From NCBI RefSeq assembly GCF_000407165.1, contig NZ_KE136480.1, positions 124,001-188,000 on the forward strand: 64,000 nt of DNA, given 5' to 3'. A program made the translations under genes and the position numbers. Within the stretch, counting starts at the first letter, position 1, and each line of letters begins with the position of its first letter. Below are positions 54,945 to 63,798 of the stretch, in pieces. The DNA comes from Enterococcus haemoperoxidus ATCC BAA-382. GTDB lineage: Bacteria; Bacillota; Bacilli; Lactobacillales; Enterococcaceae. Under the pieces are notes generated by a model, which did no database searches, was not told where the DNA came from, and worked only from the letters and a program-made list of their open reading frames with translations.

Positions 54945-55325
54945 TATATACAGGTAACAACGTTCCGCTATGCTACACCTTGTACTTTTCAACATCAGTT
55001 CGTTTTATTCACTGTGTTTCAAAGCAAAAGCGAAGTGGGCTCGTTTAACTCTGACAGGAAAATAGGAAAATCTAACTGAGGTGCTTTTTGCCTCATTTAG
55101 ATTTTATCTTTTTCCCGAAGACCTTCAATCCTTAGAGCTTTAGCTCTTAGGAATTGTTGAGATCGAAGCACAGCGTAGTGCTAGCCCGCGTAGCTAGATA
55201 ACATTAAAAGCGAAGCAGGCTCGTTCAACTCCGACTGGAAAATAGGAAAAATCGATTATGGTGCTTTTTACCACAAACTATTTTTATCTTTTTCCCGAGG
55301 AGCTAGCCCGCGTAGCTAGATACCT
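54945..55325. repeat. Composite intergenic repeats upstream of the PfpI gene
   Basis: Three kinds of repeat alternate. A long hairpin element opens with GCGAAG.GGGCTCGTT and closes with ATCTTTTTCCCGA; its copies are 55027-55120 and 55207-55300. A palindromic 59-bp element with CTTAGAGCTTTAGCTCTTAG lies at 55122-55180, matching 52509-52568. CTAGCCCGCGTAGCTAGAT occurs at 55181 and about 55303. No coding frame is present. They look like non-autonomous repeat elements. Confidence 0.7.
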
Positions 55326-55365
55326 GTTGGAATTCATCATACAACAGAAGTGTGACAACTGATTG

Positions 55366-56304
55366 TCAGCTTTTGTAAAGAAAATACATTTCTTCTATTT
55401 TCGCTTTGACTGCATCAACTATGCTCGGCGGTTCAATAACTCGCACTTTATCTTGTAAACGTAAAATAAAGTCTACTGATTTTTTATGATTTATCAGTGG
55501 AAATACAATCGTTCCAGTAGTTGATTTCTTTTCATGCTCCTGAAAAAATTCTGCACCTAGTTTATCGATCAAGTATAATTTATCTTTTTGCTCATAAGTT
55601 AAGACGATTTGCTGAATATCTGGCGATACCATCGCTTCTAAATAATCAATTTCAGACTCTCTGGTTAGCTCCACAGGGTCTAGTGGTCTAGGTTCAAATC
55701 GCTCCTCTAACAGCGTATATGTTTGAATCCTTGTCAGTTTAAATAAGCGAAATGCCTTTCTTTTTAAACAAAAACCATACAGATACCAATGTGAAGCTTT
55801 AAAAATAAGCTTGTATGGTTCTATTTCCCGTTCAGAGTAGCCTTTCTTAGAATGGTATTGAATCACAATGATTTTCTGTGTTGCTATCGCTTGTCGTAAA
55901 TCATCTAATTTATTTTTTCCGTCATTTGGCTTGTACCAAGAAGATAGATCGATCAACAAATCACTTTGCGGCTGTTGTACCTTCGTATTCGGGGCAATTT
56001 TTGCCAGCAAAGGACTAATTTCAGAGGATGTTGAAATACTTTGAATCGCTGAAAGTCCTGTCATGATCGCCGAAATATCCTCAGTTGAGAAGACATGTTT
56101 ACTTACTTTGTAACCATCTACGATACCGTAACCGCCATGAATCCCTGAATAAGAAATAATCGGAATCCCCGCTAAATTCAGGGTTTCGATATCACGATAA
56201 ATGGTTCGTTTAGATACTTCCAGCCGTTCTGCCAACCCTTTGGCGGTCATTCGGTCATTTTCCGTCAATAAATTTACCAAGCTGAGCAAGCGATCGATTT
56301 TCAT
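55366..56304 (-). CDS. WYL-domain transcriptional regulator (YafY type)
   Basis: 312 residues. An N-terminal DeoR-like HTH (LLTENDRMTAKGLAERLEVSKRTIYRDI) is followed by a WYL domain with HWYLYGFCLKRKAFRLFKL and a C-terminal WCX extension. WYL proteins sense small ligands or nucleic acids and mostly repress; some control phage or DNA-damage genes. Targets are unknown; the adjacent PfpI/DUF3224 operon is the nearest candidate. Confidence 0.85.
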   Translation of the reverse strand: MKIDRLLSLVNLLTENDRMTAKGLAERLEVSKRTIYRDIETLNLAGIPIISYSGIHGGYGIVDGYKVSKHVFSTEDISAIMTGLSAIQSISTSSEISPLLAKIAPNTKVQQPQSDLLIDLSSWYKPNDGKNKLDDLRQAIATQKIIVIQYHSKKGYSEREIEPYKLIFKASHWYLYGFCLKRKAFRLFKLTRIQTYTLLEERFEPRPLDPVELTRESEIDYLEAMVSPDIQQIVLTYEQKDKLYLIDKLGAEFFQEHEKKSTTGTIVFPLINHKKSVDFILRLQDKVRVIEPPSIVDAVKAKIEEMYFLYKS

Positions 56305-56474
56305 AATTTCTCCTTTTCACTATATCTATACAGATAAAAAAGGAATCCATTTACTAAATGCTCATCGATTCCTTCTTTCTTGATTTTTCTATTATCATTA
56401 TACTTCGTAACGGGTTATCACACAATTTAATCCAGTAAACAAACAGTCCAAAATCAGAATTTCTCTACGTGGCT

Positions 56475-57131
56475 CTACAAAATAATATTATCCTTCAAAA
56501 TCTCCAGATCTGTAATGACAATCTTCCGTTCCTGAATCTTGATCGCTCCTAGATCCTTCAACTGCTGCATCATTCGATTGACACTACTAGCAGAAGTGAT
56601 GCCACAAAAATGAGCAATCTCTTCATTTGTCACCACAAAATCAATCAATAATCCGTCATCTATTTGCACACCAAAAGTATCGTACAACTCATAAATCTGG
56701 GTACAAACTGCGCCAAATTTTCCATTCATCAACATCTGCTGCATCTTCTTCATTGAATACATCAAACGTACACGATAATAATCTTTCACATACATCTGCA
56801 AGTCTTTGCTTTGATTGATATCCTTCCAAAACTGTACACGATCGATTTGATACAGCTCTGCCTGGTCAGACTCAATTCGAATGTTAAACGGCGCATCAAT
56901 AAACTGAGAATATTCATCCCTCAATAGTGAAACGATTTCCAAACTATTGATGTACCTAAGATTGAATTCTCGTCCATCTGGCGAAATAACGCTAGTTTTG
57001 ATAATACCGCTTTTTAAAATATAAGCATATCGGTCTTGTAACCCTTCATAAGTAAGGTACGTTCTCTTTTTCTTCACTACGATTGGAAATGCATGATCGT
57101 CTAAGTATTCTTGTAACACGTGGCTGTCCAT
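56475..57131 (-). CDS. Crp/Fnr-family regulator, PrfA/Ers-like
   Basis: 218 residues: an N-terminal cyclic-nucleotide-binding-like beta-roll (AYILKSGIIKTSVISPDGREFNLRYI) without a clear cAMP pocket, and a C-terminal winged helix with VTNEEIAHFCGITSASSVNRMMQQL. Size and layout resemble PrfA of Listeria and Ers of E. faecalis. It is divergent from an MFS gene, with an inverted repeat between them. In E. faecalis, Ers is reported to act on an MFS gene, which makes this pairing attractive; identity with Ers is not proven. Confidence 0.78.
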   Translation of the reverse strand: MDSHVLQEYLDDHAFPIVVKKKRTYLTYEGLQDRYAYILKSGIIKTSVISPDGREFNLRYINSLEIVSLLRDEYSQFIDAPFNIRIESDQAELYQIDRVQFWKDINQSKDLQMYVKDYYRVRLMYSMKKMQQMLMNGKFGAVCTQIYELYDTFGVQIDDGLLIDFVVTNEEIAHFCGITSASSVNRMMQQLKDLGAIKIQERKIVITDLEILKDNIIL

Positions 57132-57209
57132 TTAGTAACTCCTCACCATTTATATGAAAATTTCCTGTAAAAGCTATTCTTATTTAAGATGATAACACAT
57201 CGAATAGCA

Positions 57210-57236
57210 ACAACAAATGTATATGACTTTTGTTGT
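57210..57236. promoter_or_regulatory. Inverted-repeat operator between the Crp/Fnr regulator and the MFS gene
   Basis: ACAACAAA (57210-57217) and TTTGTTGT (57229-57236) form an 8-bp inverted repeat with 11 bases between. The left arm with flank, CAACAAATGT, also resembles the element I recall as the Ers box of E. faecalis. The spacing fits a PrfA/Crp-type dimer. Confidence 0.55.
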
Positions 57237-57383
57237 GCTTTTTTGTTACTAACTTTTTTTTAAAACAAATCCGCATTTTTTTTACTAACTTTTTTCGTAT
57301 AGTATCCATACAACTAGCTTTCAGAAAAGAATTGTAATTTGCAATTTAAGCTTATCCTAACAAGAAAGAAGGAACGTGCAACA

Positions 57384-58592
57384 ATGACGGAACATTCAGA
57401 AGAAAAATTATTCAATAAAGGGTTTATCAGCATTACGTTGATCAATTTTGTGGTCTATCTCGTTTATTACTTATTGATGGTAATCATCGCAGTGATTGCG
57501 CAAGATACGCTTCATGCTTCATTAGGTCAAGCCGGTCTGGCCTCTGGTATTTATATTATTGGTACTTTATTTGCTCGGCTATTTATGGGAAAAATGTTGG
57601 AGTTACTTGGTAGAAAAGTGGTCTTGCGATATGGTGCTTTATTTTATCTCATCACAACGATTGCTTATCTCTATATTCCAAGTATCGGGATTCTTTATTT
57701 TGTTCGTTTACTTAATGGCTTTGGCTATGGAACGGTGTCGACTGCGACAAATGCGATCGTGACGGCCTATATTCCTAAATCAAAACATGGTGAAGGAATC
57801 AATTATTATGGATTAAGCACTAGCTTAGCTGCAGCGATTGGTCCATTTATTGGGATGATTTTGTTAAATACAACGAGTTTTTATTTTATTATTTCGTTTT
57901 CGATCGTGCTGATTTTCCTGACAACGATTGCTTGTTTTATCTTCCCTGTAAAAAATATTCAATTAAGTGTAGCTCATAAAGCCAGTTTGTCACGTTGGAC
58001 ATTTGATAGTTTTATTGAAAAAAAAGTGCTATTTATTTCGTTTATTGCCTTTTTGATGGGACTTTCTTATTCAAGCGTCCTTTCATTTCTTTCCTCTTAT
58101 GCCAAAGTGATCGATCTGGTCGGTGCTAGTTCCTTTTTCTTTGTAGTCTATGCGCTGGTGATCACAGCGACTCGTCCAATGTCTGGCAGAATCTTTGATG
58201 CTCGTGGCGAAAATGCGGTGATGTATCCTAGTTTTGTCTTTCTAACGGCAGGATTACTCTTATTGAGTGTGACCACAAGTGGTTGGATGTTGCTTGTTTC
58301 AGGTGGATTGATTGGTTTAGGTTATGGTACGTTTATGTCTAATGGTCAAGCAATTTGTTTAAAAGCCAGTCCCAGCAGTCATCGAATCGGTATTGCCTTG
58401 TCCACTTACTTCATTGGTTTAGATCTTGGTTTGGGTGTAGGACCTTATATTTTAGGAGAGTTGCGAAGTGTCCTTTCATTCCAAGGTTTATACTTCGTTG
58501 CAGGTTTGATTCCAGTGATTTGTATAATTCTATATGCCTTGTTTTACAAATCAAAAGCACCTATTTATGAAAATAAATTGAACGAACAATAA
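57384..58592 (+). CDS. Major facilitator superfamily transporter
   Basis: The start is the ATG at 57384 (MTEHSEEK) with AAGGAA upstream; 402 residues with 12 helices in two halves. The motif-A-like GTLFARLFMGKMLELLGRKVVLR follows TM2. It is the drug-efflux (YfnC/EF-type) class with no obvious substrate. The upstream region holds a direct repeat TTACTAACTTTTTT at 57246 and 57282 and the inverted repeat at 57210. It is probably controlled by the divergent Crp/Fnr-like regulator. Confidence 0.82.
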   Translation: MTEHSEEKLFNKGFISITLINFVVYLVYYLLMVIIAVIAQDTLHASLGQAGLASGIYIIGTLFARLFMGKMLELLGRKVVLRYGALFYLITTIAYLYIPSIGILYFVRLLNGFGYGTVSTATNAIVTAYIPKSKHGEGINYYGLSTSLAAAIGPFIGMILLNTTSFYFIISFSIVLIFLTTIACFIFPVKNIQLSVAHKASLSRWTFDSFIEKKVLFISFIAFLMGLSYSSVLSFLSSYAKVIDLVGASSFFFVVYALVITATRPMSGRIFDARGENAVMYPSFVFLTAGLLLLSVTTSGWMLLVSGGLIGLGYGTFMSNGQAICLKASPSSHRIGIALSTYFIGLDLGLGVGPYILGELRSVLSFQGLYFVAGLIPVICIILYALFYKSKAPIYENKLNEQ

Positions 58593-58605
58593 AAGGAGAC
58601 TTATG

Positions 58606-58788
58606 ATGAACACAGATGAACGTATGCTTGAAGTTTTACAACAAACGTTAACTAGAATTGAAGAATTAAACGCACGCTTAGGTCATATCGAAAAAGATCT
58701 CACTTCGATCGACAAGTATCAAACCAATATGGATCACTATGCAAGAGCTATTGAAGCCGCCACAGAAAATAATAATATCATGGGGTAA
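58606..58788 (+). CDS. Small coiled-coil-like protein after the MFS gene
   Basis: 60 residues from the second ATG (58606), with AAAGGAG upstream; an ATG one codon earlier is equally possible. LEVLQQTLTRIEELNARLGH forms a heptad-like amphipathic helix. No family known. It is co-transcribed with the MFS gene (about 10 bp apart), and a terminator follows. Confidence 0.6.
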   Translation: MNTDERMLEVLQQTLTRIEELNARLGHIEKDLTSIDKYQTNMDHYARAIEAATENNNIMG

Positions 58789-58805
58789 ATCGACACAGAT
58801 AAAAG

Positions 58806-58831
58806 GAGCTTAGGAGACTGAGCTCTTTTTT
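58806..58831 (+). terminator. Terminator of the MFS operon
   Basis: GAGCTTAG / CTGAGCTC (one G-T pair) with a 4-nt loop, followed by six T. Confidence 0.85.
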
Positions 58832-58931
58832 CATTGGTTTTTCATTTTTCTATTTTTTTTATTTAATTATCGTATGTTTTTATTGATTATTTTAAAATAA
58901 GTATTATGATTCACAAAGGAGGTGGTATCCT

Positions 58932-60428
58932 GTGAAAAATTTTTTTATGAAAAAAAGTGATAAACAAAAATTCGAACTTTTCAAATTAATTGTGTTTAGT
59001 AAAAATGGGGTCTCTGTCAATACACTTGCAGAGAAATCTGAGTTGTCCTTAAATTTGATTTATCGAAAGCTTAAAGAGCTCAATGACGACTTGACAGAAA
59101 TTTTTTCTCCCGAAGATGTTTGTATAATCAAAAATGATATTTTTTTGTCTGTTTTGATCGATAATTGTACAAATATAAGCTTGGTTATTGATTCAGTAAG
59201 GCTCTTTTATATACAGCAATCCCATGAATATTTGATTTTCCATTCTGTTTTCTCAAACTATTTCTACAGTGTTGAAGCACTTTCTCAGGAGATTAACCTA
59301 AGTGTTGCTCAAACTTATAAAAGCCTCAATACCATCAATAAAGCTCTAGGTTATTTTGATGTCAAACTTATTTTTAATGATGATAATTTACAATCAAATT
59401 TCCAGGGCTCAGAGATAAATATTCGATTATTTTTGTTTTATTATTACTGGTCTGTTTTCAAAGGGGTGGTTTGGCCATTTAGAAAATCTTTGAGCTATCT
59501 TCAAGATATTGATGTCGCTATCTATGATGTTTCGGAGTCACAAAGAGGGCGCTTAAAGTATTTCCAAACCTTATCTATTTGGAGAATTCTTTATAGGAAT
59601 AAGTTGGTAGACATTGCACCTGATTTTTTAGCAGTAATTCAGTTACTCAATTCCATTCATCCAATTAAATTTTCTGTTGGCCTAAATATTCCTGAGGAAG
59701 CTCTAATTCAAGAAGAATGCTATTTTGGTTTTCTATGTCGACTTTTTATCTACAATAGCGATACGCATGCTCAAAAACTAGAAACAGCTACTGCCTTTAT
59801 CCAGTCTGATTTACCAATTTCAAAGAGTTGCACGTTTATTTTGGATAGAGTTTATGCAGCTTATGCTATTGAACCTAAGCATGAGGATTATCTTTTTGCT
59901 TATTATTCACTATTGCTTGCTTTGACCTCTATTACGTACTTATCTATCGATAATACTGATTTGTTTGAAAATGACCAAAATATTTCAGAATTAGGGACTG
60001 ACTATGCTGATTTCCCACAAATGGAAGTCGAGCTTTCAGAACTTGCACAGCAATTATTTTCAGAAGCACCTTATCTCAGTGAATTAAAATCAAAAGGCTT
60101 TTTCACATATATGGTTTATTTATTTTATTTCTTTATAGACAACTCTAAACAATCGCAAAAGTTAAAAATTTTTATTCAATACTCTAAAAATCATATTAGC
60201 GTAGCTGAAATAAAAAGAAGTCTCGCCAGTTTCTTTAGCTCGGAATCAATTGCCTTTGTCGATGATCCTCACCGATCCGATATTTTGATTTCAGACTGTT
60301 ATGAAAGAGATTGTCCTAATGAAAATTTCTTTTATTTTGATAACCCTGTGAATACAAATGAATGGCAGGCATTGATCAGCTTTATTAGTACCAAGCTTTA
60401 CAAGAATGTTTTCTACAAACAATTATAA
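58932..60428 (+). CDS. Mga-family helix-turn-helix transcriptional regulator
   Basis: 498 residues from a GTG start with AAAGGAGG upstream; an in-frame ATG at codon 6 is too far from that site. The N-terminal HTH (VSVNTLAEKSELSLNLIYRKLKEL) and second HTH (YSVEALSQEINLSVAQTYKSLNTIN) are followed by the long regulatory middle part and an EIIB-like end. It has the same architecture and length as the regulator at 13180-14679. No adjacent surface-protein gene, so its targets are elsewhere. Confidence 0.8.
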   Translation: MKNFFMKKSDKQKFELFKLIVFSKNGVSVNTLAEKSELSLNLIYRKLKELNDDLTEIFSPEDVCIIKNDIFLSVLIDNCTNISLVIDSVRLFYIQQSHEYLIFHSVFSNYFYSVEALSQEINLSVAQTYKSLNTINKALGYFDVKLIFNDDNLQSNFQGSEINIRLFLFYYYWSVFKGVVWPFRKSLSYLQDIDVAIYDVSESQRGRLKYFQTLSIWRILYRNKLVDIAPDFLAVIQLLNSIHPIKFSVGLNIPEEALIQEECYFGFLCRLFIYNSDTHAQKLETATAFIQSDLPISKSCTFILDRVYAAYAIEPKHEDYLFAYYSLLLALTSITYLSIDNTDLFENDQNISELGTDYADFPQMEVELSELAQQLFSEAPYLSELKSKGFFTYMVYLFYFFIDNSKQSQKLKIFIQYSKNHISVAEIKRSLASFFSSESIAFVDDPHRSDILISDCYERDCPNENFFYFDNPVNTNEWQALISFISTKLYKNVFYKQL

Positions 60429-60470
60429 TCACTATATAAATTTGATTCTAACTCTCTCTACTCTTAAAGA

Positions 60471-60520
60471 AAAAAAACAACGCAAGGGACAATCTTAATC
60501 CTGTCCCTTGCGTTGTTTTT
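60471..60520. terminator. Bidirectional terminator
   Basis: A 16-bp perfect stem AACAACGCAAGGGACA with its complement around 10 nt, A-run on the left and T-run on the right, between the convergent Mga-type and metQ-like genes. Confidence 0.92.
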
Positions 60521-60527
60521 CGTTTTT

Positions 60528-61349
60528 TTAAAATGCTGGAGTCAACGTTTCACTGTATTTCGTTTCTAGTAATTCTTTGACTTTATCACTTGTCATCGCT
60601 TTTTTCAACGCTTTAATTTTATCTGAATCTTTGTTATCTTCTCTGGCAACCAAGCTGATTGCAAAACGATCATCCACTTTCTTCTCCAATAAAATCGCAT
60701 CTTTGGGTGTCAAACCAACTTTCGCAATATATGTGGGGTAATTGTAGACCATTGCAATATCTTTTTCATTATACGCTTCCGCTAAGTTTAATAAGTCGAC
60801 AGATACCCAATCAAATTTTTTCGGATTCTCTATGATATCTTTGATTGTCCCATTAAATCCTACGCCTTCTTTTAATTTGATCAAACCAGCTTCATTTAAA
60901 ATAGCTAATGCACGACCTTCATTAGAAACATCACTTGGCAATGCGATTTTCGTCCCTTCTGGAAGATCTTTTATATCTTTAAACTCTTTAGAATAAAAAC
61001 CAACTTTTGCATTATAAATTTTTTGTACAACTACTAAATTACCGTCTTTTTCTTCATTAAACTTTTGCATAAATGGCTCATGTTGAGCAAAGTTTGCATC
61101 GATTTCTTTAGCATTCAATAATTCATTGTATTGAATATTATCATTGACTTGAACTAGTTCTACTTTGTAGCCATGTTCAATTTCTTTTCCCGCTAACTCA
61201 ACTACTTCGACCGTTGATGGGATGTGTGAAGCCACTTTGATGATTTTATCTTCTTTTTTCTTTGTATCCGCAGCTTTTTTCTGACCACCGCATCCAACAA
61301 CTGCTACCCCTGCCAACACTAACATACTGATCAATAATTTTTTTTTCAT
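60528..61349 (-). CDS. MetQ/NlpA-family substrate-binding lipoprotein
   Basis: 273 residues. A lipoprotein signal peptide (VVGCGG lipobox) leads into an NlpA fold with IKVASHIPSTVEVVELA, QYNELLNAKEIDANFAQHEPFMQ and KIALPSDVSNEGRALAIL. NlpA proteins bind methionine or related compounds. It is the last gene of the lplA-ATPase-permease operon. Given the lipoate ligase in the same operon, the substrate is not safely methionine. Confidence 0.85.
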   Translation of the reverse strand: MKKKLLISMLVLAGVAVVGCGGQKKAADTKKKEDKIIKVASHIPSTVEVVELAGKEIEHGYKVELVQVNDNIQYNELLNAKEIDANFAQHEPFMQKFNEEKDGNLVVVQKIYNAKVGFYSKEFKDIKDLPEGTKIALPSDVSNEGRALAILNEAGLIKLKEGVGFNGTIKDIIENPKKFDWVSVDLLNLAEAYNEKDIAMVYNYPTYIAKVGLTPKDAILLEKKVDDRFAISLVAREDNKDSDKIKALKKAMTSDKVKELLETKYSETLTPAF

Positions 61350-61366
61350 GATTTTGCCCCTAACTA

Positions 61367-62041
61367 TTATTTTTTATTTATTTTTTTAGCAAACCAACTA
61401 CCACTAATTTGAATAACACTGACAAAGATGATCATAAGCACAATTGCCGTATACATTACTGCATACTCATAACGTTGATACCCATAACGCAATGCAAAAT
61501 CTCCGATTCCACCGCCGCCGATCACACCCATCACGGTTGAGTAAGAAACCATGCTGATTACGACTGATGTCAACGCCAAAACTAAACCCGAACGTGCTTC
61601 CACATAAAGAAAACGGCTGATCAACTGTAACTTGGTACTACCTAAAGATTGAGCAAGCTCTAAAATATCGTTGGGTATTTCTAAAAGGACTTGTTCCACA
61701 AGTCTAGCGTATATTGCGACTGCTACAAAACTTAACGGTAAAGACGCTGCATACGTCCCAAATGCAGTTCCTAATACAAGTCGCGTAAAAGGAATAAGCG
61801 CAACCACAAACAATAAAAAAGGAAATGAACGAACAATATTAATATAAGCGTTTAAGAAAATACCTATCCAGTGATTGGATTTAGTCGGCATTTTTTTTGT
61901 TAAGTAAACAAACGTTCCAAGAGGTAAGCCAATTACCACAGCCGCAATGATTGAAATCAGAATCATGATGCCACTTTCAGATAAAGATTTCGTAAGTTCT
62001 GGATGGTAATAACTAATTTTCTCTATATAAGCTGTCATCAT
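61367..62041 (-). CDS. MetI-family ABC transporter permease
   Basis: 224 residues with five or six helices. The coupling loop is LVEQVLLEIPNDILELAQSLGSTKLQLISR, followed by VMGVIGGGGIGDFALRYGYQ, a MetI hallmark. It overlaps the ATPase gene by 4 bases. It should form the membrane channel as a homodimer. Confidence 0.88.
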   Translation of the reverse strand: MMTAYIEKISYYHPELTKSLSESGIMILISIIAAVVIGLPLGTFVYLTKKMPTKSNHWIGIFLNAYINIVRSFPFLLFVVALIPFTRLVLGTAFGTYAASLPLSFVAVAIYARLVEQVLLEIPNDILELAQSLGSTKLQLISRFLYVEARSGLVLALTSVVISMVSYSTVMGVIGGGGIGDFALRYGYQRYEYAVMYTAIVLMIIFVSVIQISGSWFAKKINKK

Positions 62042-62769
62042 CCTAAACTCTCCCGAATTCTTTCATAATAGGTGCTAAACTGTGGTTGCTGCTGGCCTTG
62101 TTGAATTGTTAGTGTTTCTAGCACCTTTCCTTTTTCTAAAACTGCAGTTCGGTTACACAATTGCTTGATCAAATTTAATTCGTGGCTAACAATGACCATC
62201 GTTGTCCCAAAGGTTTGATTGATTCTGCGCAATAATGTCAAAATATCGTACGCATTTTGACCATCTAAAGCAGATGTCGGTTCATCACAGAGTAAAATCT
62301 TGGGTTGTGTGATCAGAGCTCTGGCAATGCCCACACGTTGTTTTTCGCCCCCACTAAGCTGTCTAGGATACTGCTCCCCTTTGTCTGTCAAACGTACAAA
62401 ATCCAAAACCTCTTGAACTTTTTGGCGATCATACTCTTTATTCAACCGTAAAGGCAGCCCGATATTTTCATTGACTGTTTGGTTGTAAAGTAAATTAAAT
62501 TGCTGAAAAATCATACCGATTTGTTTACGACTTTGCCTTTTTTGTGACTCACTTAACGTCATCAAATCAATTCCAGCGACTTTTATAGAACCACTGCTAG
62601 GTTGTTCTAATGTATTGATCATTCGTAATAATGTTGATTTTCCAGAACCACTTTCTCCAATCACACCAAATAACTCGTGCTCTTGAATTTGTAGATCAAC
62701 ATGATCTAATGCTGTGACAGTTGCGCCATTATGAGTGTAGCTCTTTGAAACTTGATTAAACGTAATCAT
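62038..62769 (-). CDS. MetN-like ABC transporter ATPase without the NIL domain
   Basis: 243 residues. Walker A is GESGSGKST, the signature LSGGEKQRV, Walker B PKILLCDEPTSALD and the switch His in IVSHELNLI. The usual MetN is about 340 residues, with a C-terminal NIL (ACT-like) domain that lets methionine inhibit transport. Here the protein stops soon after the ATPase core. It is therefore probably free of methionine feedback or works with a different substrate. It lies 15 bp after lplA. Confidence 0.85.
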   Translation of the reverse strand: MITFNQVSKSYTHNGATVTALDHVDLQIQEHELFGVIGESGSGKSTLLRMINTLEQPSSGSIKVAGIDLMTLSESQKRQSRKQIGMIFQQFNLLYNQTVNENIGLPLRLNKEYDRQKVQEVLDFVRLTDKGEQYPRQLSGGEKQRVGIARALITQPKILLCDEPTSALDGQNAYDILTLLRRINQTFGTTMVIVSHELNLIKQLCNRTAVLEKGKVLETLTIQQGQQQPQFSTYYERIRESLG

Positions 62770-62784
62770 CTTATTTCCTCCACC

Positions 62785-63798
62785 TTAGTCAACCAACAAC
62801 TGAATAAACTCAGCTTTAGAAACATTGTTAAAATAATCCCCCACTGAAGTTTCAGCCAACGCTTGTTTAATTGATTCCTGATCATACATACAGCCAAGCA
62901 ACAAGTCTGTGATTTCCTTCGTATCTTTTTGGCTAAAATAATCACCATAAATTGTGATTGCTGAGATTCGGCCTTTCTCTACAGAAATATTCGCTTCTAT
63001 TAATCCGCCTGTAAATTTTTCTTCTCTTTTGATTGTAAACTTCGGTTCCTCACCAAACACCCAAGCATCATTTCCATAAATTTCTGATACTAATTGATCG
63101 ATTGCTTGCTCATCTTCTTTTGTTAGCTGATATTCCTGTGATTTGATTTCTTCCAACCTTTTGGCCTTAAACAAATGTAGCAATAAACGATCTCGAAATG
63201 CTTCCGTGGAAATTTCTTGGTATTCTTTCGCTAAATATGGTTTAAGATTAGTTACTCGGCTTCTGACTGACTTCGTCCCTTTTGATGCTAGTTTTTTTTC
63301 AGAAACAGTCAATACTCGACTGACTTCATCCAAATCAACATCCAGCATCAATGTACCATGTGAATACATTTTTTTATTTTTCGTATACATAGCATTACCT
63401 GAGAATTTTTTCCCATCGATCAATAAATCATTACGGCCACTGATTTCAGCCCCTAGTGCACCCATTTCGTGTAACGCATCAATGATCGGCTGAGTAAATA
63501 GTTTAAAATTGCCAAATGATTCATGCTCTGCATTCACAACAAAACTAAAACTCAAATTTCCTAAATCATCATACACTGCCCCGCCACCAGATAACCTTCT
63601 AGTAATCGTGATTTCGTGTTCTTTTGCGTAAGTCAAATCAACTTCTGCCCGTACATTCTGATTGCGCCCAACGATGACACATGGTTTTTGAATATAAAAT
63701 AATACCAGTGGATCATCAAAAGTTCGCTGATTTAGCAGATATTGTTCCGTCGCTAAATTCCGACGGATATCGTGAGAGGGCATAATCATATAGTACAT
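62785..63798 (-). CDS. lplA: Lipoate-protein ligase A
   Basis: 337 residues. The catalytic region has [33 protein letters not shown] and [18 protein letters not shown], with the catalytic Lys in the latter. The protein joins free lipoate with ATP and attaches it to Lys of 2-oxoacid dehydrogenase E2 and GcvH proteins. AGAGGAATAAA precedes the ATG. It is the first gene of an operon with a MetNIQ-like transporter, suggesting coupled scavenging. Confidence 0.88.
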   Translation of the reverse strand: MYYMIMPSHDIRRNLATEQYLLNQRTFDDPLVLFYIQKPCVIVGRNQNVRAEVDLTYAKEHEITITRRLSGGGAVYDDLGNLSFSFVVNAEHESFGNFKLFTQPIIDALHEMGALGAEISGRNDLLIDGKKFSGNAMYTKNKKMYSHGTLMLDVDLDEVSRVLTVSEKKLASKGTKSVRSRVTNLKPYLAKEYQEISTEAFRDRLLLHLFKAKRLEEIKSQEYQLTKEDEQAIDQLVSEIYGNDAWVFGEEPKFTIKREEKFTGGLIEANISVEKGRISAITIYGDYFSQKDTKEITDLLLGCMYDQESIKQALAETSVGDYFNNVSKAEFIQLLVD

